From positions 741,236 through 805,235 of the forward strand of contig KE159598.1 of the NCBI GenBank assembly GCA_000403275.2: DNA of 64,000 bases. Direction: 5' to 3'. This document shows positions 1 to 10,294 of the stretch, piece by piece. This stretch comes from Lachnospiraceae bacterium 28-4 (GTDB lineage: Bacteria > Bacillota > Clostridia > Lachnospirales > Lachnospiraceae). Under the pieces are notes generated by a model, which did not search any database, was not told the origin of the DNA, and saw nothing but the letters and a program-made list of their open reading frames with translations. Position numbers and translations under genes: made by a program. The first letter of the stretch is position 1. Every line of letters begins with the position of its first letter.

Positions 1-3000
1 TTGTTAGTGGATCAGGAACATGCAATAACAGTAAGGCATTGCTTGAAAGACTTTTATAGAAAAAGAGCTTCATCAATTATTCTTGTAGTTGTCATAGATG
101 GAATTAGCAAAGAGACTTCTGCCTTGCCAGCGGATAAAGAGGAAAGTGCATTTGTCTATTTGAACTTGGAGGAAAAAGTAGAATCTGTAAATGAAATTCA
201 TTTTTTGGATTGCAAGTTAGAGGCATTACAAAAGGCTTCCATGTTTGGGTATGGGAAATGTTATGCAAATGGAAGCTGGAAAGAGTTAAAATTTTCTGGC
301 AGAGAGGATTTGGATAAAAATAGTGTTTGTGATTTGCAATTTGATCTAATTGATGCCAGGGATAAAACGTTTGCTGGATTTTCCGGAAGTCCTATATATG
401 ATGAGGAATGTTCTTTTGTTATTGGATTGATTTTACAAGAAGAATGTGCAGACCATGAAGCAATTTATATAGAAGGGATTAGTGTTAGTTCTCAGAAAGA
501 TTTTTTTGAAAAACATGATATTGTTGTTAATAATACGAATCTGATAAGAAAGAAAACAGGAGAAAGAGCAAATGCCCTGCAGATGACAGATTGCTATATT
601 ACCGGCGTATCCGATACAATAGACGAATTAAATAATATTATCTTAGATAAAATCGTTGCTTTACATCGTGAAGGGTACTGGGAAAGGGCATTGTCCGAAC
701 TGAAAGAACAGATTCAATTACAACAAGGGGATGTCCGGACATCGGATGAGATAAAGGCTAAATTCCTGCTTCAGCAGGCTATGTGGATTTTAGAAGACAG
801 TCATAATATTTCTGCGGCAAGTAAGATATATCAAAAGGCAGTTCGTTTCTGTGAAAGTTTAGATACAAAAGTTTTTCTTGCATTGCGGGCATTTTATTCA
901 GGGGAATCGAGCGCGAGGAAATTGTTAGAGCCGATAGATTCTCAGTCGTCTTTTCATGCTTATATGCAGATTTGTGTAAATCAAAGGGATGGAAAAGCTG
1001 CAATTAGGGCATATGAAACATATAAAGATATTTATTCGTGTAATAGCAGGACATGGTATTGGGTATCCATTGCTAATCTTTTAAACTGTGATTTTTTAAA
1101 GGCAGAAGAGTTTTTAAAGAAAGCGATTGATGAAAATGGAGAAATATTTGATTATTGTATCCTTAGAGCATTGATTCAGTATTGGAAGACAATTCCTATA
1201 GAGGCATTTCATAGAATAGATTCTATTTATCCGGGTTTATATTCGGAAGGAATTTATTTTTTTAAGAATGATATCAGAACGCTCATTATGGATGTGGTAA
1301 ATGATTTTAAATTGGCATATCAAAAAGCAGACAGCGTTGGTAACAAAAAGCAGAAAGAACTAGCGCTTGTTTGCTGGATTAATGCGCTTTCAGTGGATAA
1401 TCTACTATTTTCAAAGGTTATGGAACCATTGGATTTATTAAAGAAAGTTAATCCTTATCATGTAATTGCATTGATGGTAGATGTATTATGCGGCAGGGTT
1501 TCTCAGGATGAAATATATGAAAAGCGGTTAAAGGCGCTAATAAAGAAAGAAAAGAACCCAATGGGATATATTTATACTCTGACAGAGTATTTTATAAAGG
1601 TAAATGAAGATGCTAAGGCCAAATCCCTTTTGTTTGAGCAGGAACAAAATTTTAAAAAATTTTCATGCATGGAATATTGGTATATGCAGATTGCCTATTT
1701 GGAAAAAGATGCGGAAAAGAGGAGATTGTTTGCAAACAAGGCTAATAAGGAATCTTCGATGAGTGAGATTCAGAAGAAGAGAATTTGCTGTATGTTTGCG
1801 TTGGGTTATGAAAAAGATGCATTACAGCAACTGGAATCCTTATATGACGATACAAAAGAACTACATGATTTAATGAATCTTATCCGATATAGTGGGAAAC
1901 AGCAGAAGTGGGATGTTAATCTGAGATATGCAAAAATCTTAGAAGTGGAACATCATAATCCTTGTGGGTATCTTTACCAAATAAAAGCTTTTATGAAAAT
2001 GCAGAAATTTGCAGAAGCTTATACATGCATTCAAAAAGTTGAACAATTAAATATTGCAGAGTTTGTTCGCCAAATACAGGAGGATAAGCTTACAATACTT
2101 GAAAAAATGGGGGAATATGACAAAGCAATTTTAGCAGGTGAGGAAATGTTTTATAAAGAACCGTCAGAATCCTTTGCACATAGGCTTGCGAACTTATACA
2201 TAAGGAGAGGAAAAAAATCTGACGCGATACAGGTTTTGGAAACTGCGGACAAATATGCGCCATTGTCATTGTCTGGGTATCAGCGGTTGAGTGGGTTATA
2301 TCACCATATAGATACACAAAAGTCGTTAGATTATGCCCGGAAATCGGTAGAGGTTTCTAATCATTCTCCGTCAGTTGTGTCTTGGGCTGCCATAAACGCA
2401 GCTGATATCAGTATGAGCAATATTATGGATGATTATTGGAAAGAGTTGATGGAAAAAGGACTTGATAAAAGCCCTTTTAAAACAATAGGTACAGAAGAAT
2501 TGATAGAGATGATCCATAAAAATGATGAGCATCAAAAAGACTTTGAAATGCAATTCCATAAGGCAGAAATTCCGATTCATATTTTGTTGGATGGGAAAAA
2601 CAGCGCATTATTGTCGGAAGTTTTTTATAATAATTGGCACAACGCAGCTTCTTATTTTAAAATATCTTTTGGTGGACATATTGCAGGAAAAAGAGATACA
2701 AAAATGGATAAATTGATTTTGGATTATACTTCCTGTCTTTTGCTGCAGGAGTTAGATGTATTAGAAACATTGGCATCGCATATTTCGTTCATTTATGTCC
2801 CTTCTAATATTCATCCTGTTATTATGGATGAGCAGGATAAATTGTCTTCTGGACAATTGGATTTGTTGGAGCATAAAGAAAAGGTAATGAATCACTGTAT
2901 AAAAACGCTAAAATTGCAGTGTGTGGAAGAAATTGTGCCTGATAATTTAGAAGATGTTAATGTTTTAGAACGCTCAAAAGCTATTATGAGATATACGGCA

Positions 3001-6000
3001 GAGCAAAATAGGGCGTTTTGGATTGACAACGGAAGGACAGATGAATCTGCTGTAACTACAGACGAAGTGTGCGCTGTTTTATCAGAATACGGCTATATCT
3101 GCGAATATGATTCAGATACAGTTCGTAAAGAAAAAGTAATGTCGTTGAAAGAGTCGAAAAGTAAGATATTTGTAGATATATTGGTACTGGAGGAATGGTA
3201 TAAAAATGGAATTTTAGATGATGTGAACGAGTGCTTTGAGATTATACTTTCGGTTCAGCAACAAAAAGTAGTAGAAGGAGAGCGTATTAGCTGGAATAAA
3301 AGAAAAGAAATTTATAATAAACTGGAAAAATTGAGACTTGTCTTAAATAAAATAGCAGAAGACGGAAAATTAAAATGGTGCGTTGACGCTGAAAAAGAAG
3401 AATGGAATTGGAAGTATAGCAATTTAATAATTTCTGCCATTACAACAATGCAAAAAGGTATCGCATATTGTGTAGATGACCGATGTATGCAAAGCTATGG
3501 AGAAATAAATCATATTCCTGTTTATGGTTCTATGGATATTATTCAGATGATGTATAAGTGCGGATGGCTCGCAGAACAGAAATATTTAAAAATATGCAGG
3601 GAATTTATCACCAAAAAGAATGGTTTTGTAATCATAGATCCTTTAATTGTATCTCGTGCTTTACAAACATCTGAGGTGGACTCTGGGAAAGTTTTGGAAT
3701 CAAAATTGCTTACTGATATACGATTATTTTCTGAGCAATCCTTTTATCTGCTTGAAAAATATAGTGGCATTTATCAGATAGGAGTTCATCTTTCAGAACG
3801 AAATTGTTATAGTATGCTGCATTTAATGTCAGTAAGAAGCATTATCGAGGAAATTTGGATTTCCAGTATGGAATTAGAGAAAAAAGTAGCCTGTTCTAAT
3901 TGGGTCATATATGAATATTTCAGAATAGGAGAAATTCTTGATTCAACGAAAGATTCCGATTTGCCAGAAGACCCTTTCATTATACAGTCATATTTTTATT
4001 TGATTTTTCAAGGGATGCTTTTTGTTTCTGACAGAGATATTGTTCCCCAATACTATGATTGGCTTTTTTCTGCTATTTCCCATAGTTTGGGAAAAAATCC
4101 AGTGTTGTTAGACAAAATATTAGAACTGATCATACATGAAGTTCATAGTATTTTATGTGATGCAAATAAGAAAAACGAGTTGTATTATGTTTATATGGAG
4201 CGGACAATAAGCATGGGCATAAATTATTTACCGGAAGATTTATCTCAAAAACTATTAGAAGATAACGAGATACAATCCATGTTTGAAAAATATTTTGTGA
4301 ATACAGTGCGAATTGGTGAAAACTTTTGTATTCCGTCTGAAATTTTTGAATGTTGGATGAATGAAATATTAATGAAGGAAGAAAATGTTGAGGTAAAAAG
4401 AGAATTTCAGGGAAGGGAATTCCTTGTTTCATGGAGATATGAGTTGCCGCTGTGGCCTTTGCTAAAGGTATGTTGGCTTGAAGAAGGTGCTGAATTGTCT
4501 TATCAACTATTTTATGAACCTGGGGAACGTCTGTATCACAGTAATGTACCAATAAGGATAAAAGAAGCGAGGAGAGCATATGAGTTTCTTGGCCGTGACC
4601 TTAATGTGGATTTGATAGAGGAAATCAGCGCTGAGAATTATAGAAAAACAGCAGATTTTATAAGCATAGGCGTTCAAACAGATGTTTCTTATACTAGCCA
4701 GCAAATTAAGTTGATTATAAAAAATGGATTTTTGTTTGATAAAGGGGCAAGGCGATATATTTTGCCGGGGAATGTATCCTATTTTAAACATTTTTATGAT
4801 TTTGGGAAAGATTTGATATATGATGATAAGGACGTTTGGTGTGCCATACCATTGGAAATGGAAGAAAAATGTAATTGTGGAATGTCTCTTAATCCTGTTA
4901 GAAGGTTACATTATCTTGAGTATTTGATGCAGAATGAAACAAATCGAAATATTGATGAATTTTGTTGTATGTTTGAGTTCTTGGAAGGTGGTAACTGTTG
5001 TGCTTATGGGAAAGTATATTTTGACATATTGAAAATTATATATGCAGCCATGCAAGAAATAGAATTTTATTTTGCAGAACCAATGCAGAATAAAATTATC
5101 TGGACATATATCTGGACTGATAAGCTTTATGAAGAACTTATTTTACAACTCCAGATGGGAACATTTACTTTGGATAAATATCAAAATGCGTTAAGCAAGT
5201 ATGTAGATCAATTAGAGCAGGGTTTGGAGGAGAACAAAGATGTTGGTAGTTTAGATATTATTCATCCTGATAAAATTGATGTTATGCGAATTGGCTTGCT
5301 TGGTTCGGTGGAGTTGTGTTTGAAATATTGGGGGAAAAATAAAGATGAAGAAATAAAAGGCATGGCAAAAGCCATGCAGGATGGTTTGCATATTTGGTTG
5401 AAATCGGAAGATGCATTAATAGAATTCATAGTTTCGCAGGAAGGAGCAAAAAATGAATGGAGAACTTTTCTTGCCAAAGATTATCGAAAGGAATTAAATG
5501 AACTTCAAAAATTGGTATTTGGTAAAGGAGAGGATTGTATAGGCATAGAAAATGATTTCTTAGAAATAAAAAAGATATTAACGAAAAAGGAAATTGAGGT
5601 GACGGACAAATCAATCATTTATTTGGGATGCTTGAATATGCCTAACGATAAAATTGGTAAAGCATTAGAAGGCATACTTGAGAAATTTTATCTCAATATG
5701 GATATTATGCACAAAAGCGAAGACTATGCAATGGCTGAAGTTATTCTTTCAAAATTGCCAGAGGATTATGGTCAACAGTTTCGGAGAGAATGTATGGCAA
5801 AATTGATAGATAGGATGTTACAAAATACAAGTGACTGGAAAGAAATCTTTGAAAGTATAATGTATTTGTTTGGTGATAATCTTGATTTACATATTGAGTT
5901 TTGGGAAAAGGTTGCGGATGGCATAAATAGTATGATCAGCACGGAATTAGTAGAATGGCTTAGCAGGCTTCAATTATTATTGCCATTAGAATTGGGACAA

Positions 6001-6060
6001 CGGCTTTATCACGCTAAAGTGCGTTTGATTAATAAGAAATTTGAAATTAATATCATGTAA
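1..6060 (+). CDS. Giant trypsin-like / TPR / PIN-like conflict protein (5' partial)
   Basis: The frame is open for 2019 codons from the first base, so the true start probably lies upstream. The first visible residues already match the region just before the catalytic histidine of trypsin-like peptidases (ITVRHCLKD, His14), and GFSGSP (Ser128) matches the serine motif. Residues ~205-860 are helical repeats of TPR type. Around residues 905-925 the stretch LILDYTSCLLLQEL (Asp908) and around 1157-1180 YCVDDRCMQSYG (Asp1159/Asp1160) followed by a GSMDIIQMM-like segment resemble the first and last acidic motifs of a PIN nuclease fold. The C-terminal ~850 residues are unassigned. The gene is A+T-rich, has no internal lesion, and ends 10 bases before repeat copy 1. 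The likely role is a multi-domain sensor/effector of a bacterial conflict system (inference). The TPR call is firm; the protease and PIN calls are by motif only. Confidence 0.6.
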   Translation: MLVDQEHAITVRHCLKDFYRKRASSIILVVVIDGISKETSALPADKEESAFVYLNLEEKVESVNEIHFLDCKLEALQKASMFGYGKCYANGSWKELKFSGREDLDKNSVCDLQFDLIDARDKTFAGFSGSPIYDEECSFVIGLILQEECADHEAIYIEGISVSSQKDFFEKHDIVVNNTNLIRKKTGERANALQMTDCYITGVSDTIDELNNIILDKIVALHREGYWERALSELKEQIQLQQGDVRTSDEIKAKFLLQQAMWILEDSHNISAASKIYQKAVRFCESLDTKVFLALRAFYSGESSARKLLEPIDSQSSFHAYMQICVNQRDGKAAIRAYETYKDIYSCNSRTWYWVSIANLLNCDFLKAEEFLKKAIDENGEIFDYCILRALIQYWKTIPIEAFHRIDSIYPGLYSEGIYFFKNDIRTLIMDVVNDFKLAYQKADSVGNKKQKELALVCWINALSVDNLLFSKVMEPLDLLKKVNPYHVIALMVDVLCGRVSQDEIYEKRLKALIKKEKNPMGYIYTLTEYFIKVNEDAKAKSLLFEQEQNFKKFSCMEYWYMQIAYLEKDAEKRRLFANKANKESSMSEIQKKRICCMFALGYEKDALQQLESLYDDTKELHDLMNLIRYSGKQQKWDVNLRYAKILEVEHHNPCGYLYQIKAFMKMQKFAEAYTCIQKVEQLNIAEFVRQIQEDKLTILEKMGEYDKAILAGEEMFYKEPSESFAHRLANLYIRRGKKSDAIQVLETADKYAPLSLSGYQRLSGLYHHIDTQKSLDYARKSVEVSNHSPSVVSWAAINAADISMSNIMDDYWKELMEKGLDKSPFKTIGTEELIEMIHKNDEHQKDFEMQFHKAEIPIHILLDGKNSALLSEVFYNNWHNAASYFKISFGGHIAGKRDTKMDKLILDYTSCLLLQELDVLETLASHISFIYVPSNIHPVIMDEQDKLSSGQLDLLEHKEKVMNHCIKTLKLQCVEEIVPDNLEDVNVLERSKAIMRYTAEQNRAFWIDNGRTDESAVTTDEVCAVLSEYGYICEYDSDTVRKEKVMSLKESKSKIFVDILVLEEWYKNGILDDVNECFEIILSVQQQKVVEGERISWNKRKEIYNKLEKLRLVLNKIAEDGKLKWCVDAEKEEWNWKYSNLIISAITTMQKGIAYCVDDRCMQSYGEINHIPVYGSMDIIQMMYKCGWLAEQKYLKICREFITKKNGFVIIDPLIVSRALQTSEVDSGKVLESKLLTDIRLFSEQSFYLLEKYSGIYQIGVHLSERNCYSMLHLMSVRSIIEEIWISSMELEKKVACSNWVIYEYFRIGEILDSTKDSDLPEDPFIIQSYFYLIFQGMLFVSDRDIVPQYYDWLFSAISHSLGKNPVLLDKILELIIHEVHSILCDANKKNELYYVYMERTISMGINYLPEDLSQKLLEDNEIQSMFEKYFVNTVRIGENFCIPSEIFECWMNEILMKEENVEVKREFQGREFLVSWRYELPLWPLLKVCWLEEGAELSYQLFYEPGERLYHSNVPIRIKEARRAYEFLGRDLNVDLIEEISAENYRKTADFISIGVQTDVSYTSQQIKLIIKNGFLFDKGARRYILPGNVSYFKHFYDFGKDLIYDDKDVWCAIPLEMEEKCNCGMSLNPVRRLHYLEYLMQNETNRNIDEFCCMFEFLEGGNCCAYGKVYFDILKIIYAAMQEIEFYFAEPMQNKIIWTYIWTDKLYEELILQLQMGTFTLDKYQNALSKYVDQLEQGLEENKDVGSLDIIHPDKIDVMRIGLLGSVELCLKYWGKNKDEEIKGMAKAMQDGLHIWLKSEDALIEFIVSQEGAKNEWRTFLAKDYRKELNELQKLVFGKGEDCIGIENDFLEIKKILTKKEIEVTDKSIIYLGCLNMPNDKIGKALEGILEKFYLNMDIMHKSEDYAMAEVILSKLPEDYGQQFRRECMAKLIDRMLQNTSDWKEIFESIMYLFGDNLDLHIEFWEKVADGINSMISTELVEWLSRLQLLLPLELGQRLYHAKVRLINKKFEINIM

Positions 6061-6069
6061 TATTGAAAT

Positions 6070-6414
6070 ATTTGGGGGAAGAACCTTACCCCCAAATTCC
6101 CCCAAATGGAGAATGGCTATCCCCCAAATTTGAAAAATCAGAAATCGGAAATTTTAGAAGGCAAAATGAATTTTCCCCCAAAATAAAATTTGGGGGATAC
6201 GGTTGAAAAGCCGCTGGCTTAGAGCGGTCAAAAATCATTGCAAAGCCAGTAAAATACATAGTTTCGGGGATGTGCGTCCGGGACATAAAAAAAGGAAAGT
6301 TCGCAAAACAGATGAATCAGTAGAAATTTGTCGAAAACAGGCGAATAGAGATAGGAATGAGAACCCTTGTAAGTGGCGTTGGTGCGCTGTTTGCAGGGGT
6401 TTTTATTATGGAAG
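6070..6414 (+). repeat. ~340-bp non-coding repeat, copy 1
   Basis: This copy is roughly four-fifths identical by eye to 11430-11762, in the same orientation. It opens with a perfect hairpin (ATTTGGGGG, 10-base loop, CCCCCAAAT). It carries two more CCCCCAAAT motifs and a second hairpin near 6175-6196 (CCCCCAAAAT / ATTTGGGGG), and it ends in a terminator-like stem plus T tract. No convincing coding frame or ribosome binding site is present. It may be a small transcribed RNA or a non-autonomous mobile element. Confidence 0.7.
6362..6414 (+). terminator. Terminator-like hairpin closing repeat copy 1
   Basis: AACCCTTGTAAGTGG pairs imperfectly with CTGTTTGCAGGGGTT and is followed by TTTTTATT. The equivalent stem in copy 2 has compensating changes, which supports a conserved RNA hairpin. 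Confidence 0.5.
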
Positions 6415-6504
6415 GGGATTTTTTTGGACATAAATCGTTATAGAGTGAATATAATAACAGTAGTTTATGAAATAAATAATTCAAGGAATAGGAAGGGCAA
6501 TAAA

Positions 6505-7179
6505 ATGGGGAATCCAACAATTGATCGATATCTAGTAGCAAATTGCTTATATATTATTGATGAATTCAACATTTTGTATGGAGAATGGGATAAACAAAAA
6601 CTAAAAAAGGAGGCAGATGAAAATTTTAATGAAATGGATATAATAGTGAGATTGGGATATCCATTTAAACAAAATGCCCATTATACAGTAGGAGAAAGTA
6701 ACAGAGTAAAAAAATTACAAAAAGTAAACCATGATTTATACATAAGCCAAAGGGATTTTAAGATAGAGGTCAAATATTTGAAAAACTGGATTAGTTCAGC
6801 AAATACAAGAGCGGCAAGTAAAAGTTGGTCAGTGTTTCAGCAAGATTTTGACTGGCTGATGGATGAGATAGATGCTGATAATTATGGAAAAGTTGCTTTT
6901 GTAATTGGCTGGTTTAACTGTGTAGATTCATTTTCACAATTAATTCAACTGGGAAAGGGTAATGGTGCATATCCATTAGTCGATGAGAGAAAAAAGGAGT
7001 ATTTTCCATTTTTAGATACAGACAGATTGCCAACATATACAAAAGATTTAAAAATTAATTATAATATGGCTTATAAGGAACAGTTTGTTACTCCTATATC
7101 CTCAAAATATAATGGAATATATAGATGTATGTTTATTGGTGAAGAAGATGATAAATTTCATTTTGCCTTATATTATTGA
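6505..7179 (+). CDS. Putative PD-(D/E)xK nuclease-like protein
   Basis: This is a 224-residue protein. I chose the ATG at 6505 because GGAAGGG sits just upstream; the frame stays open further 5', but that stretch is repeat copy 1. Residues 75-92 (NHDLYIS...FKIEVKYL) give Asp77, Glu88 and Lys90 in the D...ExK arrangement of restriction-endonuclease-like folds, followed by an amphipathic helix (WSVFQQDFDWLMDEI). No family is recognised with certainty. It lies between the giant TPR/PIN-like protein and the HD/Hsp90-like gene and shares their A+T-rich composition, so it is plausibly the effector or partner nuclease of that locus (inference). A TATAAT is present at 6450-6455, but its -35 element is poorly spaced. 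Confidence 0.5.
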   Translation: MGNPTIDRYLVANCLYIIDEFNILYGEWDKQKLKKEADENFNEMDIIVRLGYPFKQNAHYTVGESNRVKKLQKVNHDLYISQRDFKIEVKYLKNWISSANTRAASKSWSVFQQDFDWLMDEIDADNYGKVAFVIGWFNCVDSFSQLIQLGKGNGAYPLVDERKKEYFPFLDTDRLPTYTKDLKINYNMAYKEQFVTPISSKYNGIYRCMFIGEEDDKFHFALYY

Positions 7180-7325
7180 AAATTAATAATTCAGGATAAT
7201 CATTATAATTATAGTGCGATATATGTATAAAGGAATTAGAGAATAATTGTGATGACTGGTAAATAGATGGAAAGTATGATAAAATATTTTAAATATCCAG
7301 AGAACAGAGGGAGTGTTGTATATAT

Positions 7326-8302
7326 ATGGCAAATGAAATGAATCATACAAAAGCATATTTGTTATTGCAAAAAGAAAAAGTCTGTTTTTAAGCCAAGTTA
7401 ATAAAGCGATTGAGTTTGCATCAAAGATATTGCCCATGATTACAAAAGTATTTCAGACATATATATTGCATGGTATGACACACTCTGTTCATGTGGCAGA
7501 ATATATGTATGAATTGATTGATGATGCCGAAAAGATGAGTGATTTAGAGATAGTGATGCTTATTTATGCAGCATTATTCCATGACATTGGAATGGTTGTT
7601 TCAGATAGGGAGATAGAAGAAATAAAGATAGACAAACTTTTATTGGGCAAAAGAAAATATAGCAAAGTTTTTCAAAAATATAATAATGAAAACATAGCTT
7701 TGCAGGAATGTGTGCGTCCGGTTCATGGAAAAAGGTCAAGAAATTTTCTGGAAAGAATAGATGATGAAAATAAAGAGCTGTTTTTGGTTTCAGTGGGAAC
7801 CGCTACGACTTTTCAAAATGAGCTTGCATTGATATGTCAGTCGCATAATGAAGATTTTGAATGGATTAGTAAGGAAATACATTCAGAAACTATCAAAGGA
7901 GAATATAGCTTAAACGCACAATATATAGCAGTATTGTTAAGAATCGCTGATTATTTAGATATGGATGCGCAGAGGGTTCCTCTCTATTTGTATAAGTATC
8001 TGAATCCAACGGATTATAGTGATTTGGAATGGCGGCAGCATTTTGATATAGATAATTATACAAAAATTGTTTTGGATGAAAAGACCGGTCAAAAAAAGAT
8101 CCTTTTTATTGGCTCTAGTAAGGAGCCGGCTGTACATAGAAAATTGTTAAAGTATTTTGATGATATCAATAAAGAATTGTTAAATGCGGTAAATTTATGT
8201 CAGCTTTTTGGAAAGGACATTTATTTGCTTAATGTGTACCCTCATATTATCAACAATATAAAACCGGATGGATTTACATTTCAGATTACAAATTGGAGTT
8301 GA
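7326..8302 (+). pseudogene. HD-domain part of a broken HD/Hsp90-like ATPase gene
   Basis: The natural start is the ATG at 7326, preceded by GAGGGAG. The frame MANEMNHTKAYLLLQKEKVCF stops at 7388-7390, but the +1 frame continues as SQVNKAIEFASKILPMITKV. One T missing from the run 7385-7389 explains the break. The main open segment (from ATG 7430) carries THSVHVAEYM and AALFHDIGM, the HD metal-binding signature of phosphohydrolases. The frame stops at 8300-8302. An upstream extension of the ATPase frame reads SDYKLELNYKAIT, so a second single-T loss at 8279-8281 would restore ...PDGFTFSDYKLELNYK. I read the original gene as one fused HD-ATPase protein. Two separate overlapping genes are the alternative. 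Confidence 0.6.
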
Positions 8303-8710
8303 ATTATAAAGCGATTACAAATCTATTAATGGGTGAAAATATTTATGGTGATAAAAAATATGGTTTAAGGGAAATTATTCAAAATTCCATTGATGCATGC
8401 AAAACAATGGAGGAAACTGCGCAGACGCACGAAAACTTCATCTTTCAAAAATATGAGCCGATTATTATTATCGCCTTGAATAAGGAAAAGCAAAGCGTTA
8501 CCATCTTAGACAATGGCAGTGGAATGAACGTAGAAATTTTAAAGAAATATTTTTTGAATGTAGGTGTGTCTTATTACAATTCAGATGCTTATAACTTACA
8601 AGGGAGAGAGTATTCTCCAATTGGACATTATGGAATAGGTTTTTTGTCTTGTTTTATGTTATCAGATAAAGTAGAGGTGCGAACAAAACATATAGAAGAA
8701 AATAAAATTA
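8293..8710 (+). pseudogene. Hsp90-like (GHKL) ATPase domain, 5' part, cut by IS4 element
   Basis: The frame is readable from TTG 8293 but probably continues the HD gene. It contains all the Hsp90-type nucleotide-binding boxes: REIIQNSIDAC (N box), ILDNGSGM (G1) and HYGIGFLSCF (G2). The family binds ATP and works as a conformational ATPase; in conflict loci such domains accompany nucleases and proteases. Reading ends at KHIEENKI, where the IS4 element begins. Removing the element and one copy of the duplication rejoins the frame as EENK-IIKIEFEKNSEYICL. Confidence 0.7.
8703..8710. repeat. Target site duplication, left copy
   Basis: TAAAATTA at 8703-8710 equals 10295-10302 on the other side of the element. 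The exact length is ambiguous: 8 bp if the inverted repeat starts CTCAAAC, 6 bp if it starts ACTCAAAC. Confidence 0.85.
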
Positions 8711-10294
8711 CTCAAACTTCCCACATTAAAAATGGGATTTGCTCCTTGAAAAATCAATACTATAGATCATAAAATAGCAATCAAGCAGCCGCTGAACCAT
8801 ACTCCAATGCTTTTTGCATGTACTTTGGCAGTCTCTGAACAAAGCTGGCGGTCAATTTCTCCAGCTGTTGTTCTGTGATGTGGAAATATTCCATAACGAC
8901 ACCCATTAGTGCATCTATGATAATCCTCATTGACTGACTGAAAGTGATGTCATCCAGTTCATCCATGAGACGGAAAAATAGTTCACAAATCGTTTTGTCA
9001 TCGGTATTGCACCGCTGTGTAACTGCAAGCATCATATATCGCGCAAAAACAATGGATACATGCGCAGTCAAAGCATCATAGGACAGACTCCGGCACTCCT
9101 TTACCAGATGCAGATAGGATTTACAGGTTTTGAAAAACACCTCTATATCCCAGCGTTTCCCATAAATACGGATGATTTCTTCCGCTGAGATAGCTGTGTC
9201 CGTGCTGATGATGGCAAGCCAGTCTTTTCTCTTGCCTTTGTTCCGGACACAGACGATTTTTGCCGGAATTGCTTCATCACCAACGGTTGCATCAACCGAA
9301 AGCAGGTACTTGGAGCGGCCTCTGCGCTTTTTGCACTGTTTATGGATTTCTTTGATGCTGTATCTGCCACCCTGATAGCCATATTTGATTTTACTGCTTT
9401 TCTTAACCATTGCGATTGTGTCCAATTCGCAGTTTGTCTTTAAGGCGGTGATGGTCTTGGGGGATGAAAACCAGCTGTCGAACAGCACATATTTTGCAGA
9501 AACTCCGGATGATTGTGCTGCTCTGATCAGGTCAATCAAGACTTCCGTTGCTTTTCGTCTGGATTCTTTCCGCCTTTTCCCGGCAAGAGAACGTCCATCG
9601 AAGTTTGCAGCTTTGCAGAGCAGATTTTTATCATCGGCTGCCGACAGAAGACGATGGCTGATCGGAACAAAGGAGTTGCCATCGGACCATCCAAGTGTCA
9701 ACATACGGTAACCTCTCTTGTACTTCATAGAGCAGTGGTCGAAGACTTTCGCCAGAAGTTCCGTTTTATTTGAACGGGAACGGTCAAACAGGCTGTCATC
9801 AATAATGAAGACATCTTTGCGGCTCTCATCCGTAAGCGGCTTCATGAAATCGTTAATGATCCGGCTTGAAAGCAAGGTTGTGAACCGAGACCAGTTAATC
9901 TTCGCATTATTGAGGAAGCGATAAACGGTGTTCTTGCAGAATGAACCATCCAATATGCCTGTTTTCCACTGCATATACATGCTTCGATCCGAGAAAATGA
10001 GACAGAACAGATATCGAAACACTTCGATTACCGGAATCCCTTTTGCTTTACCGGCATTACATTTGAAAAGAAGTTTCCCGATTTGGAATTGGGTCATAAA
10101 ATTTATGACAGAGTTAGAAATCTCATTTCCGTTTTCAGCATTTTGTGGTATACTTGACATGGCATAAATCTCCTTGCTGTACGATTGTTATTCGCAATTC
10201 AATTATACCATCAAGTGCAGGTTTGTGCCTTTTTTATGGGCTACAGTATTGATTTTTCAAGGTTCAGCACACCAACTGGTGTGGGAAGTTTGAG
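8711..10294 (-). mobile_element. Complete IS4-family insertion sequence (about 1.58 kb)
   Basis: The element is bounded by a perfect 15-bp terminal inverted repeat, CTCAAACTTCCCACA at 8711-8725 and its complement at 10280-10294. A second inner inverted repeat of 17 bp is CCTTGAAAAATCAATAC at 8744-8760 and its complement at 10246-10262. It carries one intact transposase gene on the minus strand and is flanked by an 8-bp duplication. Intact ends, duplication and gene indicate a recent and possibly still active insertion. Confidence 0.9.
8781..10160 (-). CDS. IS4-family transposase (DDE type)
   Basis: This intact 459-residue protein catalyses cut-and-paste transposition. An acidic motif FIIDDSLFDRS lies near residue 120 and LFDSWFSS in the middle. 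The C-terminal IYGKRWDIEVFFKTCKSY has the Y-(2)-R-(3)-E-(6)-K signature of IS4-family enzymes. It is the only gene in the element and is read opposite to the interrupted gene. Its start ATG lies ~130 bp inside the right inverted repeat. Confidence 0.93.
   Translation of the reverse strand: MSSIPQNAENGNEISNSVINFMTQFQIGKLLFKCNAGKAKGIPVIEVFRYLFCLIFSDRSMYMQWKTGILDGSFCKNTVYRFLNNAKINWSRFTTLLSSRIINDFMKPLTDESRKDVFIIDDSLFDRSRSNKTELLAKVFDHCSMKYKRGYRMLTLGWSDGNSFVPISHRLLSAADDKNLLCKAANFDGRSLAGKRRKESRRKATEVLIDLIRAAQSSGVSAKYVLFDSWFSSPKTITALKTNCELDTIAMVKKSSKIKYGYQGGRYSIKEIHKQCKKRRGRSKYLLSVDATVGDEAIPAKIVCVRNKGKRKDWLAIISTDTAISAEEIIRIYGKRWDIEVFFKTCKSYLHLVKECRSLSYDALTAHVSIVFARYMMLAVTQRCNTDDKTICELFFRLMDELDDITFSQSMRIIIDALMGVVMEYFHITEQQLEKLTASFVQRLPKYMQKALEYGSAAA

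Noticed and set aside
6086-6286. 66-codon minus-strand frame conserved in length in both repeat copies (also 11446-11646)
   Set aside because: No ribosome binding site on either copy, and the shared length follows from the copies having no net indel in this part. Changes are spread without favouring synonymous positions by eye.
9385-9773. Plus-strand frames inside the IS4 element
   Set aside because: They are antisense shadows of the transposase gene.
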